Assembly: GCA_958295495.1 (NCBI GenBank)
Contig: OY282352.1
Coordinates: forward strand, 4,720,049-4,784,048
Source: an uncultured Latescibacterota bacterium
GTDB taxonomy: Bacteria > Latescibacterota > UBA2968 > UBA8231
DNA length: 64,000 bases
Direction: 5' to 3'
In this document: in pieces, positions 8,226 through 16,366 of the stretch
How positions within the stretch are numbered: the first letter of the stretch is position 1
Layout: each line of letters begins with the position of its first letter
Position numbers and translations under genes: made by a program
Notes under the pieces: generated by a model
Told to the model about the DNA's origin: nothing
The model's database searches: none
The model's input: the letters and a program-made list of their open reading frames with translations, nothing else

Positions 8226-8696
8226 ATGTCTTCTAGTGATCAGATGGGATTTGATTTTGGCGAGCAATGCCCCGCTGGCGGCAGTGAGCAGATCGCTACG
8301 CACTGTGCTCACTGTCGGCTAGAGATTGAGGTGCCGGCTTGGTATACGGGTCAAGCGCAGTTGCACTTTTGCGACGCGTCCTGCCGCCGCGCTTGGACGG
8401 AGGCCATGCCCTCGTTAGAGGTTTGCTTAGGGGGGATTTCCAAAAGGCGGGGGGCCAATTGGGAACTCCAAGCGCTAAAGGCGCGAACGCGCGATGGCTT
8501 CATCTGCCAAGTATGTGGGGTCAGCGAAGATGAACTGGGGCGCCAACTCGACGTCCATCACAAGATTCCCTATCGCAGTTTCTCTTCCAATGTAGAGGCC
8601 AATAAGCTGGAACATCTGATTTCGGTTTGTCCCTCTTGTCACTCCAAATTGGAAGCCGAGTTGCGCCAGGATCTTCCTCTTTTTGCAAGATCTTGA
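8226..8696 (+). CDS. HNH endonuclease with an extra zinc ribbon
   Basis: A protein of about 156 residues. The N-terminal half has a C-x2-C ... C-x3-C zinc ribbon (HCAHC and FCDASC). The C-terminal half is an HNH nuclease fold: CQVC, then the catalytic LDVHHKIP, an asparagine-bearing helix (VEANKLEHL) and CPSCH. Both zinc knuckles and the catalytic histidine pair are present, so the nuclease should be active. Members of this group nick or cut DNA and occur in restriction, intron and orphan contexts; the target here is unknown. The start is uncertain: ATG 8226 is seven bases from a TATATT box (8213-8218) and may be leaderless; an earlier in-frame ATG at 8133 adds 31 residues but has no visible ribosome site. 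Confidence 0.8.
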   Translation: MSSSDQMGFDFGEQCPAGGSEQIATHCAHCRLEIEVPAWYTGQAQLHFCDASCRRAWTEAMPSLEVCLGGISKRRGANWELQALKARTRDGFICQVCGVSEDELGRQLDVHHKIPYRSFSSNVEANKLEHLISVCPSCHSKLEAELRQDLPLFARS

Positions 8697-8746
8697 CCTT
8701 ATCTACGTGTAGGTGATGATAGGCCATATAGTTTAGAAACTACCTC

Positions 8747-8775
8747 TTGCATCTTGGATATTAGATGCGTATTTT
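8747..8775 (+). promoter_or_regulatory. Probable promoter of the adhesin gene
   Basis: TTGCAT at 8747-8752 and TATTTT at 8770-8775 with a 17-base spacer. Transcription would start near 8783, leaving a leader of about 195 bases before the adhesin ATG at 8979. The leader contains a 31-codon open frame. Confidence 0.5.
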
Positions 8776-8860
8776 GTATTGAGTACGTAAATGATCTCAG
8801 GCTTCTCTACACGCTCTTCGATTAAGCTGTTGTTGTAAGGTTCGCTAAGGGAGAGGAACC

Positions 8861-8956
8861 ATGAGCGTGGTGGTGATGGAGGCGGTTGCGGCCTTAGAGC
8901 GGCGAGGCGGCGGTCTAGCGCACAAAGTTGCGCTACAACTTAAACTTAAAACTTAA
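8861..8956 (+). CDS. Possible 31-residue leader peptide
   Basis: An ATG at 8861 preceded by GAGAGGAA opens a 31-codon frame ending 22 bases before the adhesin start. The product (beginning MSVVVMEAV, ending LKLKT) has no recognisable domain. It could be a translated leader controlling the adhesin, or chance. Its placement between the promoter and the adhesin ribosome site is the only support. Confidence 0.25.
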   Translation: MSVVVMEAVAALERRGGGLAHKVALQLKLKT

Positions 8957-8978
8957 ATCTCTCATTGGAGGGTCAATT

Positions 8979-11900
8979 ATGAGCGGGTGTGCAGTTAGTA
9001 ACAGACTTGTTTGGAATAGATCGCTGTTCTGCCTAAGTATGCTCTTTCTAGCGGTTACCTTGGTGTTTGTCCCGGTGGCTGAAGCCCAGGATACACCGAG
9101 CTTTGACGGGGCGACGGTTGCCGATCAGATGTACGAGGCCGGGGTGGCGATAGAGGCTCTGGAGTTGCCCGCGGCTGCAGGTGGTAGCGGAGATTTGACG
9201 TATGCTCTAAGTCCCTTGCCGCCGGGTTTGGAATTTGATGCCGGATTGCGGACACTTTCGGGTACGCCTTCGGAAATTGCCATTTTCTTGATGACTTACG
9301 AAGTGACGGATGCCGACGGTGCTACGGCCACCTTGACATTCAATATCTTGGTGGAAGAGGAGGATGTAGCTCCGAGCTTTGACGGGGCGACGGTTGCTGA
9401 TCAGATGTTCTCGGCCGGGGTGGCGATAGAGGCCTTGGAGTTGCCCGCGGCTTCGAGTGGCAATGGCGATTTGACATATGCTCTAAGGCCCATACCGCCG
9501 GGTTTGGAATTTGATGCCGGGTCGCGGACGCTTTCAGGCACACCTTCGGAAGTGGCTATTTCCTTGATGACCTACGAAGTGACGGATGCCGATGGCGATA
9601 CGGCTACGTTGACATTCGAGATAAAAGTCGATACGATGCCGAGCTTTGACGGGGCGACGGTTGCCGATCAGTCGTACCGGACAGGCGAGGATATAGGAGT
9701 TCTGGAATTGCCTCAGGCTTCGGTGGGAGAGTATGAGGAACCTCCGAGATATAGCTTGTCACCGGAGGTGCTAGGTCTGACGTTTGATGCTGCTTCGCTT
9801 ACGCTTTCGGGTACGCCGACCGTAGCCGGGACGTATGAAATGACCTATCGGGTAGAAGATTCCGATACCAATATGGAGGAGAGCGACGCGGAGGAATTGA
9901 CCTTTACGGTCTCGGTGGAGCTTACCTTCGCGGCGGTCGCTGCGCGTCAAACAACCTTTACTGCAGGCGAAGAGATAAAACAGCCTTGGGAGTTGCCAGT
10001 GGGTCGGTCCACCGACGCTCTGACGTATAGCTTGATCGGGGAGTTGCCTCCGGGTCTGGTGTTTGATGCCGAGGCTCGGACGATTTCGGGTACGCCTCCG
10101 GCTGATATGTTGTATGCCGCGTCATATGCGTTCACGTATCGGGCGGCGGATTCCGATGGCGATTCGGCTGAGTTGCCCTTCACGATTGTGGTAGCTGGTA
10201 TGCCCAGCTTCGGCGACCAGGTTGTGGAAGACCAGCTATACACGGCGGGCGATGAGGTGAGCTTAGGTCTGCCAGAGGCAGCAGGTGGGAATGTAGCGTT
10301 GACGTATACCTTAGAGGGGGAGTTGCCCGCGGGTCTGGTGTTTGATGCCGAGGCTCGGACGATTTCGGGTACGCCTCCGGCTGATGTGTTGTATGCCGCG
10401 TCATATGCGTTCACGTATCGGGTGGCGGATTCCGATGGCGATGATGCAGTGTTGAGCTTTGCGATAGTGGTGGATGGCATGCCCAGCTTCGACGGCAAGA
10501 CCGTGGATGTGCCGCAGGAGCCGTATCAGACGGGCGAGGCGATGAGCTTGACTTTGCCGGAGCCGACAGGCGGGAATGTGATATGGGAGTATCGCCTGAA
10601 AGGGGAACTGCCGCCGGGTCTGGAGTTTGATGACGATCCCGCTAAGCGGGAGATTTCGGGTACGCCTCCGGCTGATGTGTTGTATGCCGCTGAATATGAG
10701 TTGACGTTGGAGGTGTGGGATGGCGATGGCGATGTTGCTGAGTTGCCCTTCACGATAGTGGTGGATGGCATGCCCAGCTTCGGCGACGACAAGACCGTGG
10801 ACGCCAAGCCGTCGTATCCGGCGGGCGAGGCGATGAGCTTGACTTTGCCGGATGCGGAAGGCGGTAACGTCGAGTTGACATATAGTTTGGAAGTACCGAG
10901 GGAGCTGGGTCTGGTGTTTGATGTCGCGACTCGAACGCTATCGGGTTCGCCGTCGGCTTATAGGTTGTATGCCGCTGAATATGAGTTGACGTTGGAGGTG
11001 TGGGATGGCGATGGCGATGTTGCTGAGTTGCCCTTCACGATAGTGGTGGATGGCATGCCTAGTTTTGTCGCGGAGGTAGATGCTCAGAGCTACGAGGCGG
11101 GCGATCCGGTGAACTTGGAGTTACCGAGGGCGCTCGGTGGGAATGTGAAGTTGACGTATAGCTTGGTTGGGTTACCGGAGAATCGGGGGCTGGCGTTTGA
11201 TCCGGCGACTCGGACGATTTCGGGTACGCTGCCGGCCGATTCCTTGTATGCTGCCAAGCCATATACGTTGACGTATCGAGTAGAGGATGACGATGGCGAT
11301 GCTATGACGTTGAACTTCACGATTGCGGTGAATGGTCGGCCCGGTTTTGTCGCGGAGGTAGATGCTCAGAGCTACGAGGCGGGCGATCCGGTGAACTTGG
11401 AGTTACCGAGGGCGCTCGGTGGGAATGTGAAGTTGACGTATAGCTTGGACGAGGAGGAGTTGCCTCCGGGTCTGGTGTTTGACGCCGATACACGGACGAT
11501 TTCGGGTACGCTGCCGGAGTATGCGTCGTACACTGTTGAAGGCTATGCGTTGACGTATCGGGTAGACGATTCCGATGTCGATTTTGATGAGTCGTCCTTC
11601 ACGATTCGGGTGGATGGTATGCCTCGCTTCGACGAAACCGTGTCGGAGCGAATCACCTTTGCCGAAGGCCAAACGATAGATCCTTGGGTGTTGCCCTCGG
11701 CTTCGGGTGGCAACGGCCAGTTGACGTATGAGTTGGTCGGGGAGTTGCCGGCGGGTCTGACCTATGATGGCGCGACTCGGACGGTTTCGGGTGCGCTGTC
11801 GGCGGATGCGACATATGCTGCTGAGAGCGAAGGGTATGCGTTGACGTATCGGGTGGCGGATCAGGATGGCGATGGTCCCGATGCCTTGGTCTTCACGATA

Positions 11901-14900
11901 GTGGTGCATGGTATGCCTAGCTTCGGCGATCAGGTCGTAGAAGACCAAAGCTACGAAGCAGGCGGTGAGGAGACCTTAGCCTTGCCGGAGGCAGCAGGTG
12001 GGAATGGCGCGTTGACGTATCGCTTGGATGGGGAGTTACCGGCGGGTCTGGCGTTTGATGGCGCGTCTCGGACGATTTCAGGTACGCTGCCGACGGATGC
12101 GACGTATGCCGAGTCCTATGCGTTGACGTATCGGGTGGCGGATGTCGATGGCGATGCTGTGACGTTGCGCTTCACGATTGCGGTGAATGGCGTACCTAGC
12201 TTTGTCAGTGCCCAAGACGACCTGAGCTACGAGGCGGGCGCGGCGATTGATCCGTTAGAGTTGCCGGAGGCGGTCGGTGGGAATGTGGCGAGGACGTATC
12301 GCTTGGATGGGGAGTTGCCTCCGGGTCTGGCGTTTGATGGCGCGTCTCGGACGATTTCGGGTACGCTGCCGGAGTTTGCGACGTATGCTTTTGAAGGGTA
12401 TACGTTGACGTATCGGGTGGCGGATGTCGATGACGAAGAGCCGGCTCCGTTGGTGTTCACGATTCGGGTGGATGGTATGCCTCGCTTCGACGAAACCGTG
12501 TCGGAGCGAATCACCTTTGCCGAAGGCCAAACGATAGATCCTTGGGTGTTGCCCTCGGCTTCGGGTGGCAACGGCCAGTTGACGTATGAGTTGGTCGGGG
12601 AGTTGCCGGCGGGTCTGACCTATGATGGCGCGACTCGGACGGTTTCGGGTGCGCTGTCGGCGGATGCGACATATGCTGCTGAGAGCGAAGGGTATGCGTT
12701 GACGTATCGGGTGGCGGATCAGGATGGCGATGGTCCCGATGCCTTGGTCTTCACGATAGTGGTGCATGGTATGCCCAGCTTCAGTGCTCAGGTCGTAGAA
12801 GACCAGCTATACACGGCGGGCGATGAGGTGAGCTTAGGTCTGCCAGAGGCGGTCGGTGGGAATGGTGTGTTGACGTATACCTTGGATGGGGAATTGCCAC
12901 CGGGTCTGGCGTTTGATGGCGCGGCTCGGACGATTTCAGGTACGCTGCCGGCCGATTACTTGTATGTTGCCGAGGGCTATGCGTTGACGTATCGGGTGGC
13001 GGATGTCGATGGTGATGCTGTGACGTTGCGCTTCACGATCGCGGTGAATGGCATACCTAGCTTCGGCGATCAGGTCGTAGAAGACCAGCTATACACGGCG
13101 GGCGAGGCGGTGAGCTTGGAGTTGCCAGAGGCGGTCGGTGGGAATGTGGCGTTGACGTATTTCTTGGATGGGGAGTTGCCTCCGGGTCTGGCGTTTAATC
13201 CCACGTCTCGGACGATTTCGGGTGAGTTGTCGCCTAATGTGTCGTATTCTCCCGAAGGGTATGCGTTGACGTATCGGGTGGCGGATGTCGATGGCGAAGA
13301 GCCAGCCCCGTTGACCTTCACGATTTCGGTGAATGGTATGCCCTTCTTTGAGGGAACTATTACGAATCAGAGGATTCCTGAAGGGGAGGAGATGGCCCCG
13401 TTGGAGTTGCCTGCGGCTTTGGGCGGCAACGGCGAGTTGACGTATAGCTTGAATGAGGAGAATTTGCCACCGGGTCTGGCGTTTGATCCCACGTCTCGGA
13501 CGATTTCGGGTACGCCGGAACTTCATGTGTCGCATCCTGCCGAAGGATATGAGTTGACGTATAAGGTGGAAGATGAAGATGGCGATTTAGCTGAGTTGAG
13601 CTTCTTCCTGACAGTCGACGGTACACCTACCTTCTTTGACGCGACCATTGAGGATCGAATCTTGCGTCAGAATGAGGCGATGGATCCGTGGGAATTGCCA
13701 GCGGCTGCGGGCGGCAACGGCGACTTGACATATAGTTTAGATATGAATGTGCCGGGTCTGAGCTTCGACGCTGCGTCTCGGATGCTTTCGGGCACGCCGA
13801 CGCACACTGGGGTGTATCGCTTGGTCTACCAGGTAGAGGATATCGATGGCGATTCGGCTGAGTTGACCTTTCACATAACGGTAGATGGCGCGCCCAGCTT
13901 TAGCGGGGACGTGGCCAATCAGACGTACATAGAAGGCGAGGCGATTGAAGACTTGGTGTTGCCCTTGGCTTCGGGCGGCAACTTGCTCTCGCTAAATCCG
14001 GATGGCGCGGTCGTGTTCGGCGAGTTGACGTATACCCTGGATAACGTGCCGCCGGGTCTGACCTTTGATCCCAACCCCATGTCGCCGATGCTTTCGGGTA
14101 CGCCGATGGAGGTCGGAACGTATACGTTGACGTATACGGCCCACGACGCCGACGACAACATGGCTGCTGAGGACGCAGCTATCCTCAGCTTCGAGGTCCG
14201 AGTGGAAGAATCGGCTACGGACCGTTTTGCGGAACTCAACGAACAGATCTTGTCCAAGTACGCATTGGCTATTGCCGATGGAACGAATCGCGCCATCGAA
14301 AATCGCCTTGAGCAGATGGACAGAGCCGGCGATGTGAATAGGTCTTTTAGCTTTGCCGCTGAGTCTACCCTCCACGACATGATTCAATCCGGCCGGATCT
14401 TTGAGAACCGCCCGGTCAATATGTCACAGGTTGTGAATGGCTCGTCCTTCGCAGTGCCGTTCGGTTTCGGTAGAGGATGCCTTGTTTGTCCCGGCAGCCC
14501 TACATTCTGGGGCCGGGGAGACTACGGCCAAATGTCTAGCGACGACGGTTCGCTGGATTGGGACGGCAATCTAACCCGTGCTCAGATTGGTTTGGACGCC
14601 CGGCCAGGTGCCGAGATGCTAACCGGTTTGGCGCTGTCGTGGGCCCAAGGATCGTTCGATTACACCGCCCCGTTGCTCGGCGAAGAGCGAGTTGACGGTA
14701 CCTATGAGACTCGCATGTTGAGCCTGCATCCGTACGTCGGGTTCTCGCCAGGGCGGTTGGGGGTATGGTTGACGGCGGGCTTAGGGCGCGGCAACCTCGA
14801 TATTGACGACCAACAGGGAACCGTAGGCCAGCAGTCGAGCGATACGTCGCTGCGGACTGGAAGTGTAGGGGCTAGCGGTGACTTGCTCTCCGATGGGCCG

Positions 14901-15620
14901 ACTCAGTTGCGGATCAAGGCTGCTGCTACTGTAGCACAGGTTGAAGTTGAGGGTGGAGAAGTCGAGGATGGAAAAGGAAACCGGATCGCCGAACAGACCG
15001 TGAGTGCTAACCGCTTGAGGCTGGCACTCAAAGCCTCCCATGCTTACGAAGCGGGTATGGATGGGCAGGTGACACCCGAGTTAGAGGTTGCTCTGCGCCA
15101 AGATGGCGGCGACGGACTGACCGGGGCCGGTGTAGAAGTTGGCGGTGGCCTGCGCTATGAGGGAGGTGGCTTCACGCTGGAAGCTATGGCGCGGAGTCTG
15201 GTAAGTGACGGTGACGACAAGGTCGACTACAAAGAATGGGGGGCGCATCTGCTGCTCCAGCGCTCGGCTGGCACCGGTGGTCGAGGGCTGTCATTGCGGG
15301 TGATGCCGACCTACGGCACACAGGCGAACAGCCTGACGCTGTGGGAGCGCAGCGTAGCCGAGATAGCGGACCGGGGTGCTGTGAACGCGCAAGGCCGGCT
15401 CAGAGCCGAGGTCGGCTATGGTTTAGCCGCGCCCGGCGGTCGGGGGTTGTACACTGTGTACAGCGGAATGACTCAAGCGCCAGCGCAAATGCAGTTGCGC
15501 TTAGGTACGCGCTTTGAGGTGGATTCGTCGCTGTCAGTGAGCCTTGAGAGTACGCGCTGGCAGCGCATGGCCAGCACCGCTGAGCACGGCCTCCTGTTGC
15601 GTGGCCGTCTGGTCTTTTAA
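8979..15620 (+). CDS. Giant surface adhesin: 18 Ig-like repeats plus autotransporter-like beta-barrel
   Basis: A 2213-residue exported protein. Start: ATG 8979 with GGAGGG nine bases upstream; the open frame from 8928 lacks a site. Residues 1-37 are a signal peptide (cleavage near AEAQ). Residues 39-1746 hold about 18 repeats of roughly 95 residues, each running from a (M/T/A)PSF-type start through LPPGL.FD..(S/T)RT(I/L)SGTP to TYRV.D.DGD; this is the putative-Ig (He_PIG) or cadherin-like pattern, rich in Asp and probably calcium-binding. A helical linker (AELNEQILSKYALAI) follows, then from about residue 1830 a barrel of alternating strands beginning WGRGDYG and ending in Phe, as in outer-membrane autotransporter domains. 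Likely a cell-surface adhesin. Several repeats are near-identical at DNA level. Confidence 0.85.
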   Translation: MSGCAVSNRLVWNRSLFCLSMLFLAVTLVFVPVAEAQDTPSFDGATVADQMYEAGVAIEALELPAAAGGSGDLTYALSPLPPGLEFDAGLRTLSGTPSEIAIFLMTYEVTDADGATATLTFNILVEEEDVAPSFDGATVADQMFSAGVAIEALELPAASSGNGDLTYALRPIPPGLEFDAGSRTLSGTPSEVAISLMTYEVTDADGDTATLTFEIKVDTMPSFDGATVADQSYRTGEDIGVLELPQASVGEYEEPPRYSLSPEVLGLTFDAASLTLSGTPTVAGTYEMTYRVEDSDTNMEESDAEELTFTVSVELTFAAVAARQTTFTAGEEIKQPWELPVGRSTDALTYSLIGELPPGLVFDAEARTISGTPPADMLYAASYAFTYRAADSDGDSAELPFTIVVAGMPSFGDQVVEDQLYTAGDEVSLGLPEAAGGNVALTYTLEGELPAGLVFDAEARTISGTPPADVLYAASYAFTYRVADSDGDDAVLSFAIVVDGMPSFDGKTVDVPQEPYQTGEAMSLTLPEPTGGNVIWEYRLKGELPPGLEFDDDPAKREISGTPPADVLYAAEYELTLEVWDGDGDVAELPFTIVVDGMPSFGDDKTVDAKPSYPAGEAMSLTLPDAEGGNVELTYSLEVPRELGLVFDVATRTLSGSPSAYRLYAAEYELTLEVWDGDGDVAELPFTIVVDGMPSFVAEVDAQSYEAGDPVNLELPRALGGNVKLTYSLVGLPENRGLAFDPATRTISGTLPADSLYAAKPYTLTYRVEDDDGDAMTLNFTIAVNGRPGFVAEVDAQSYEAGDPVNLELPRALGGNVKLTYSLDEEELPPGLVFDADTRTISGTLPEYASYTVEGYALTYRVDDSDVDFDESSFTIRVDGMPRFDETVSERITFAEGQTIDPWVLPSASGGNGQLTYELVGELPAGLTYDGATRTVSGALSADATYAAESEGYALTYRVADQDGDGPDALVFTIVVHGMPSFGDQVVEDQSYEAGGEETLALPEAAGGNGALTYRLDGELPAGLAFDGASRTISGTLPTDATYAESYALTYRVADVDGDAVTLRFTIAVNGVPSFVSAQDDLSYEAGAAIDPLELPEAVGGNVARTYRLDGELPPGLAFDGASRTISGTLPEFATYAFEGYTLTYRVADVDDEEPAPLVFTIRVDGMPRFDETVSERITFAEGQTIDPWVLPSASGGNGQLTYELVGELPAGLTYDGATRTVSGALSADATYAAESEGYALTYRVADQDGDGPDALVFTIVVHGMPSFSAQVVEDQLYTAGDEVSLGLPEAVGGNGVLTYTLDGELPPGLAFDGAARTISGTLPADYLYVAEGYALTYRVADVDGDAVTLRFTIAVNGIPSFGDQVVEDQLYTAGEAVSLELPEAVGGNVALTYFLDGELPPGLAFNPTSRTISGELSPNVSYSPEGYALTYRVADVDGEEPAPLTFTISVNGMPFFEGTITNQRIPEGEEMAPLELPAALGGNGELTYSLNEENLPPGLAFDPTSRTISGTPELHVSHPAEGYELTYKVEDEDGDLAELSFFLTVDGTPTFFDATIEDRILRQNEAMDPWELPAAAGGNGDLTYSLDMNVPGLSFDAASRMLSGTPTHTGVYRLVYQVEDIDGDSAELTFHITVDGAPSFSGDVANQTYIEGEAIEDLVLPLASGGNLLSLNPDGAVVFGELTYTLDNVPPGLTFDPNPMSPMLSGTPMEVGTYTLTYTAHDADDNMAAEDAAILSFEVRVEESATDRFAELNEQILSKYALAIADGTNRAIENRLEQMDRAGDVNRSFSFAAESTLHDMIQSGRIFENRPVNMSQVVNGSSFAVPFGFGRGCLVCPGSPTFWGRGDYGQMSSDDGSLDWDGNLTRAQIGLDARPGAEMLTGLALSWAQGSFDYTAPLLGEERVDGTYETRMLSLHPYVGFSPGRLGVWLTAGLGRGNLDIDDQQGTVGQQSSDTSLRTGSVGASGDLLSDGPTQLRIKAAATVAQVEVEGGEVEDGKGNRIAEQTVSANRLRLALKASHAYEAGMDGQVTPELEVALRQDGGDGLTGAGVEVGGGLRYEGGGFTLEAMARSLVSDGDDKVDYKEWGAHLLLQRSAGTGGRGLSLRVMPTYGTQANSLTLWERSVAEIADRGAVNAQGRLRAEVGYGLAAPGGRGLYTVYSGMTQAPAQMQLRLGTRFEVDSSLSVSLESTRWQRMASTAEHGLLLRGRLVF
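11062..11166 (+). repeat. 105-bp direct repeat inside the adhesin, copy A
   Basis: By eye this stretch is identical to 11344-11448, displaced by 282 bp (94 codons), one repeat length. It encodes the start of two successive Ig-like repeats. Confidence 0.85.
11344..11448 (+). repeat. 105-bp direct repeat inside the adhesin, copy B
   Basis: Second copy of the 11062-11166 sequence; the copies diverge at 11167/11449. In frame, so slippage or recombination between copies would change repeat number without breaking the frame. Confidence 0.85.
11598..11917 (+). repeat. 320-bp direct repeat inside the adhesin, copy A
   Basis: By eye identical to 12456-12775, displaced by 858 bp (286 codons, three repeat units). 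It covers a full repeat beginning MPRFDETVSE. Perfect identity over 320 bp among otherwise diverged repeats points to recent duplication or gene conversion. Confidence 0.88.
12456..12775 (+). repeat. 320-bp direct repeat inside the adhesin, copy B
   Basis: Second copy of 11598-11917; the sequences differ again at 12776 (C against T at 11918). It preserves the reading frame. Confidence 0.88.
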
Positions 15621-15641
15621 TTGATTCACACCATGTAGCAC

Positions 15642-15684
15642 ACGACACACGCTTCCGGAGCTAGGCTTTGGAAGCGTGTGTCGT
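15642..15684. terminator. Long perfect inverted repeat after the adhesin
   Basis: Arms ACGACACACGCTTCC (15642-15656) and its exact complement (15670-15684) with a 13-base loop. The stem follows the adhesin stop by 22 bases and could end transcription, though no T-run follows it on the plus strand. It also covers the earliest possible start (GTG 15676) of the next gene. Confidence 0.55.
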
Positions 15685-15687
15685 ATC

Positions 15688-16317
15688 ATGCTGTGGCCCC
15701 GTCTCTTCTCTACTTTGCATTCTCATCCTACCTCACTTCTACAGCCGGACGAGTACATAACTATTGTGTCCGGTCTGCCCCGTTCTGGTACCTCGATGCT
15801 GATGAAGATGTTGGATGCAGGCGGCTTGCCGCCTCTAACAGATGGCATTCGCACGGCCAACGCCGACAATCCTGGGGGGTATTACGAATTCGAGAAGGTC
15901 AAGCAGCTAGAAAAAGACACTACATGGCTCGAATCGGCGAAAGGTAAAGCCGTCAAGGTCATATCCCAATTACTCGACCAATTGCCGGTCCACAAGCGGT
16001 ACAAAATAGTATTCGCCCTCCGGAAAATGGACGAGATTTTAGCTTCGCAGCGGGCGATGTTAGCGCGGCGAGGACAGCCCTGCGATCAGATTTCGGATGC
16101 CGAGATGGCCGCCGCTTTCGTTCGGCACTTGAGTGCAGTGCAACAATGGTTGGCGGAGCACCAGCAAATGGAAGTGCTCTATGTCAATTACGCCGCTGTC
16201 TTGCGCGACCCGCTCGCTACAAGTCACGAAATCAAGACCTTTCTCGCCCTCCCTTTAGATGTGCGGCAAATGGCTAGCGTGGTCGACGAAAGTCTATATC
16301 GCCAGCGCATCTCTTGA
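15688..16317 (+). CDS. Sulfotransferase-like P-loop protein
   Basis: A protein of about 209 residues. Near the N-terminus IVSGLPRSGTSML matches the 5'-phosphosulfate-binding loop of PAPS-dependent sulfotransferases, and a downstream helix-strand-helix (MEVLYVNYAAVLRDP) is where the 3'-phosphate site usually lies. It is shorter than most full sulfotransferases, but similar short forms exist. The acceptor cannot be guessed. Start is uncertain: GTG 15676 lies within the upstream hairpin, so ATG 15688 is used; neither has a clear ribosome site. It lies between the adhesin and lepA with no obvious operon link. Confidence 0.65.
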   Translation: MLWPRLFSTLHSHPTSLLQPDEYITIVSGLPRSGTSMLMKMLDAGGLPPLTDGIRTANADNPGGYYEFEKVKQLEKDTTWLESAKGKAVKVISQLLDQLPVHKRYKIVFALRKMDEILASQRAMLARRGQPCDQISDAEMAAAFVRHLSAVQQWLAEHQQMEVLYVNYAAVLRDPLATSHEIKTFLALPLDVRQMASVVDESLYRQRIS

Positions 16318-16366
16318 CTGCTTGCCGAGTCCGAGTCCTTTGAACTAACCTTACCGACTAAACTGT

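Noticed and set aside
9093..14215. Regular direct repeats that might be taken for a CRISPR or satellite array.
   Set aside because: The repeat unit is about 285 bp, in frame, and encodes an Ig-like protein domain; there are no short palindromic repeats with spacers.
9055..14387. Many long minus-strand open frames (up to about 180 codons) inside the adhesin.
   Set aside because: They are antisense shadows of the repeated, GC-rich coding sequence; they repeat with the DNA, lack ribosome sites and show no domain.
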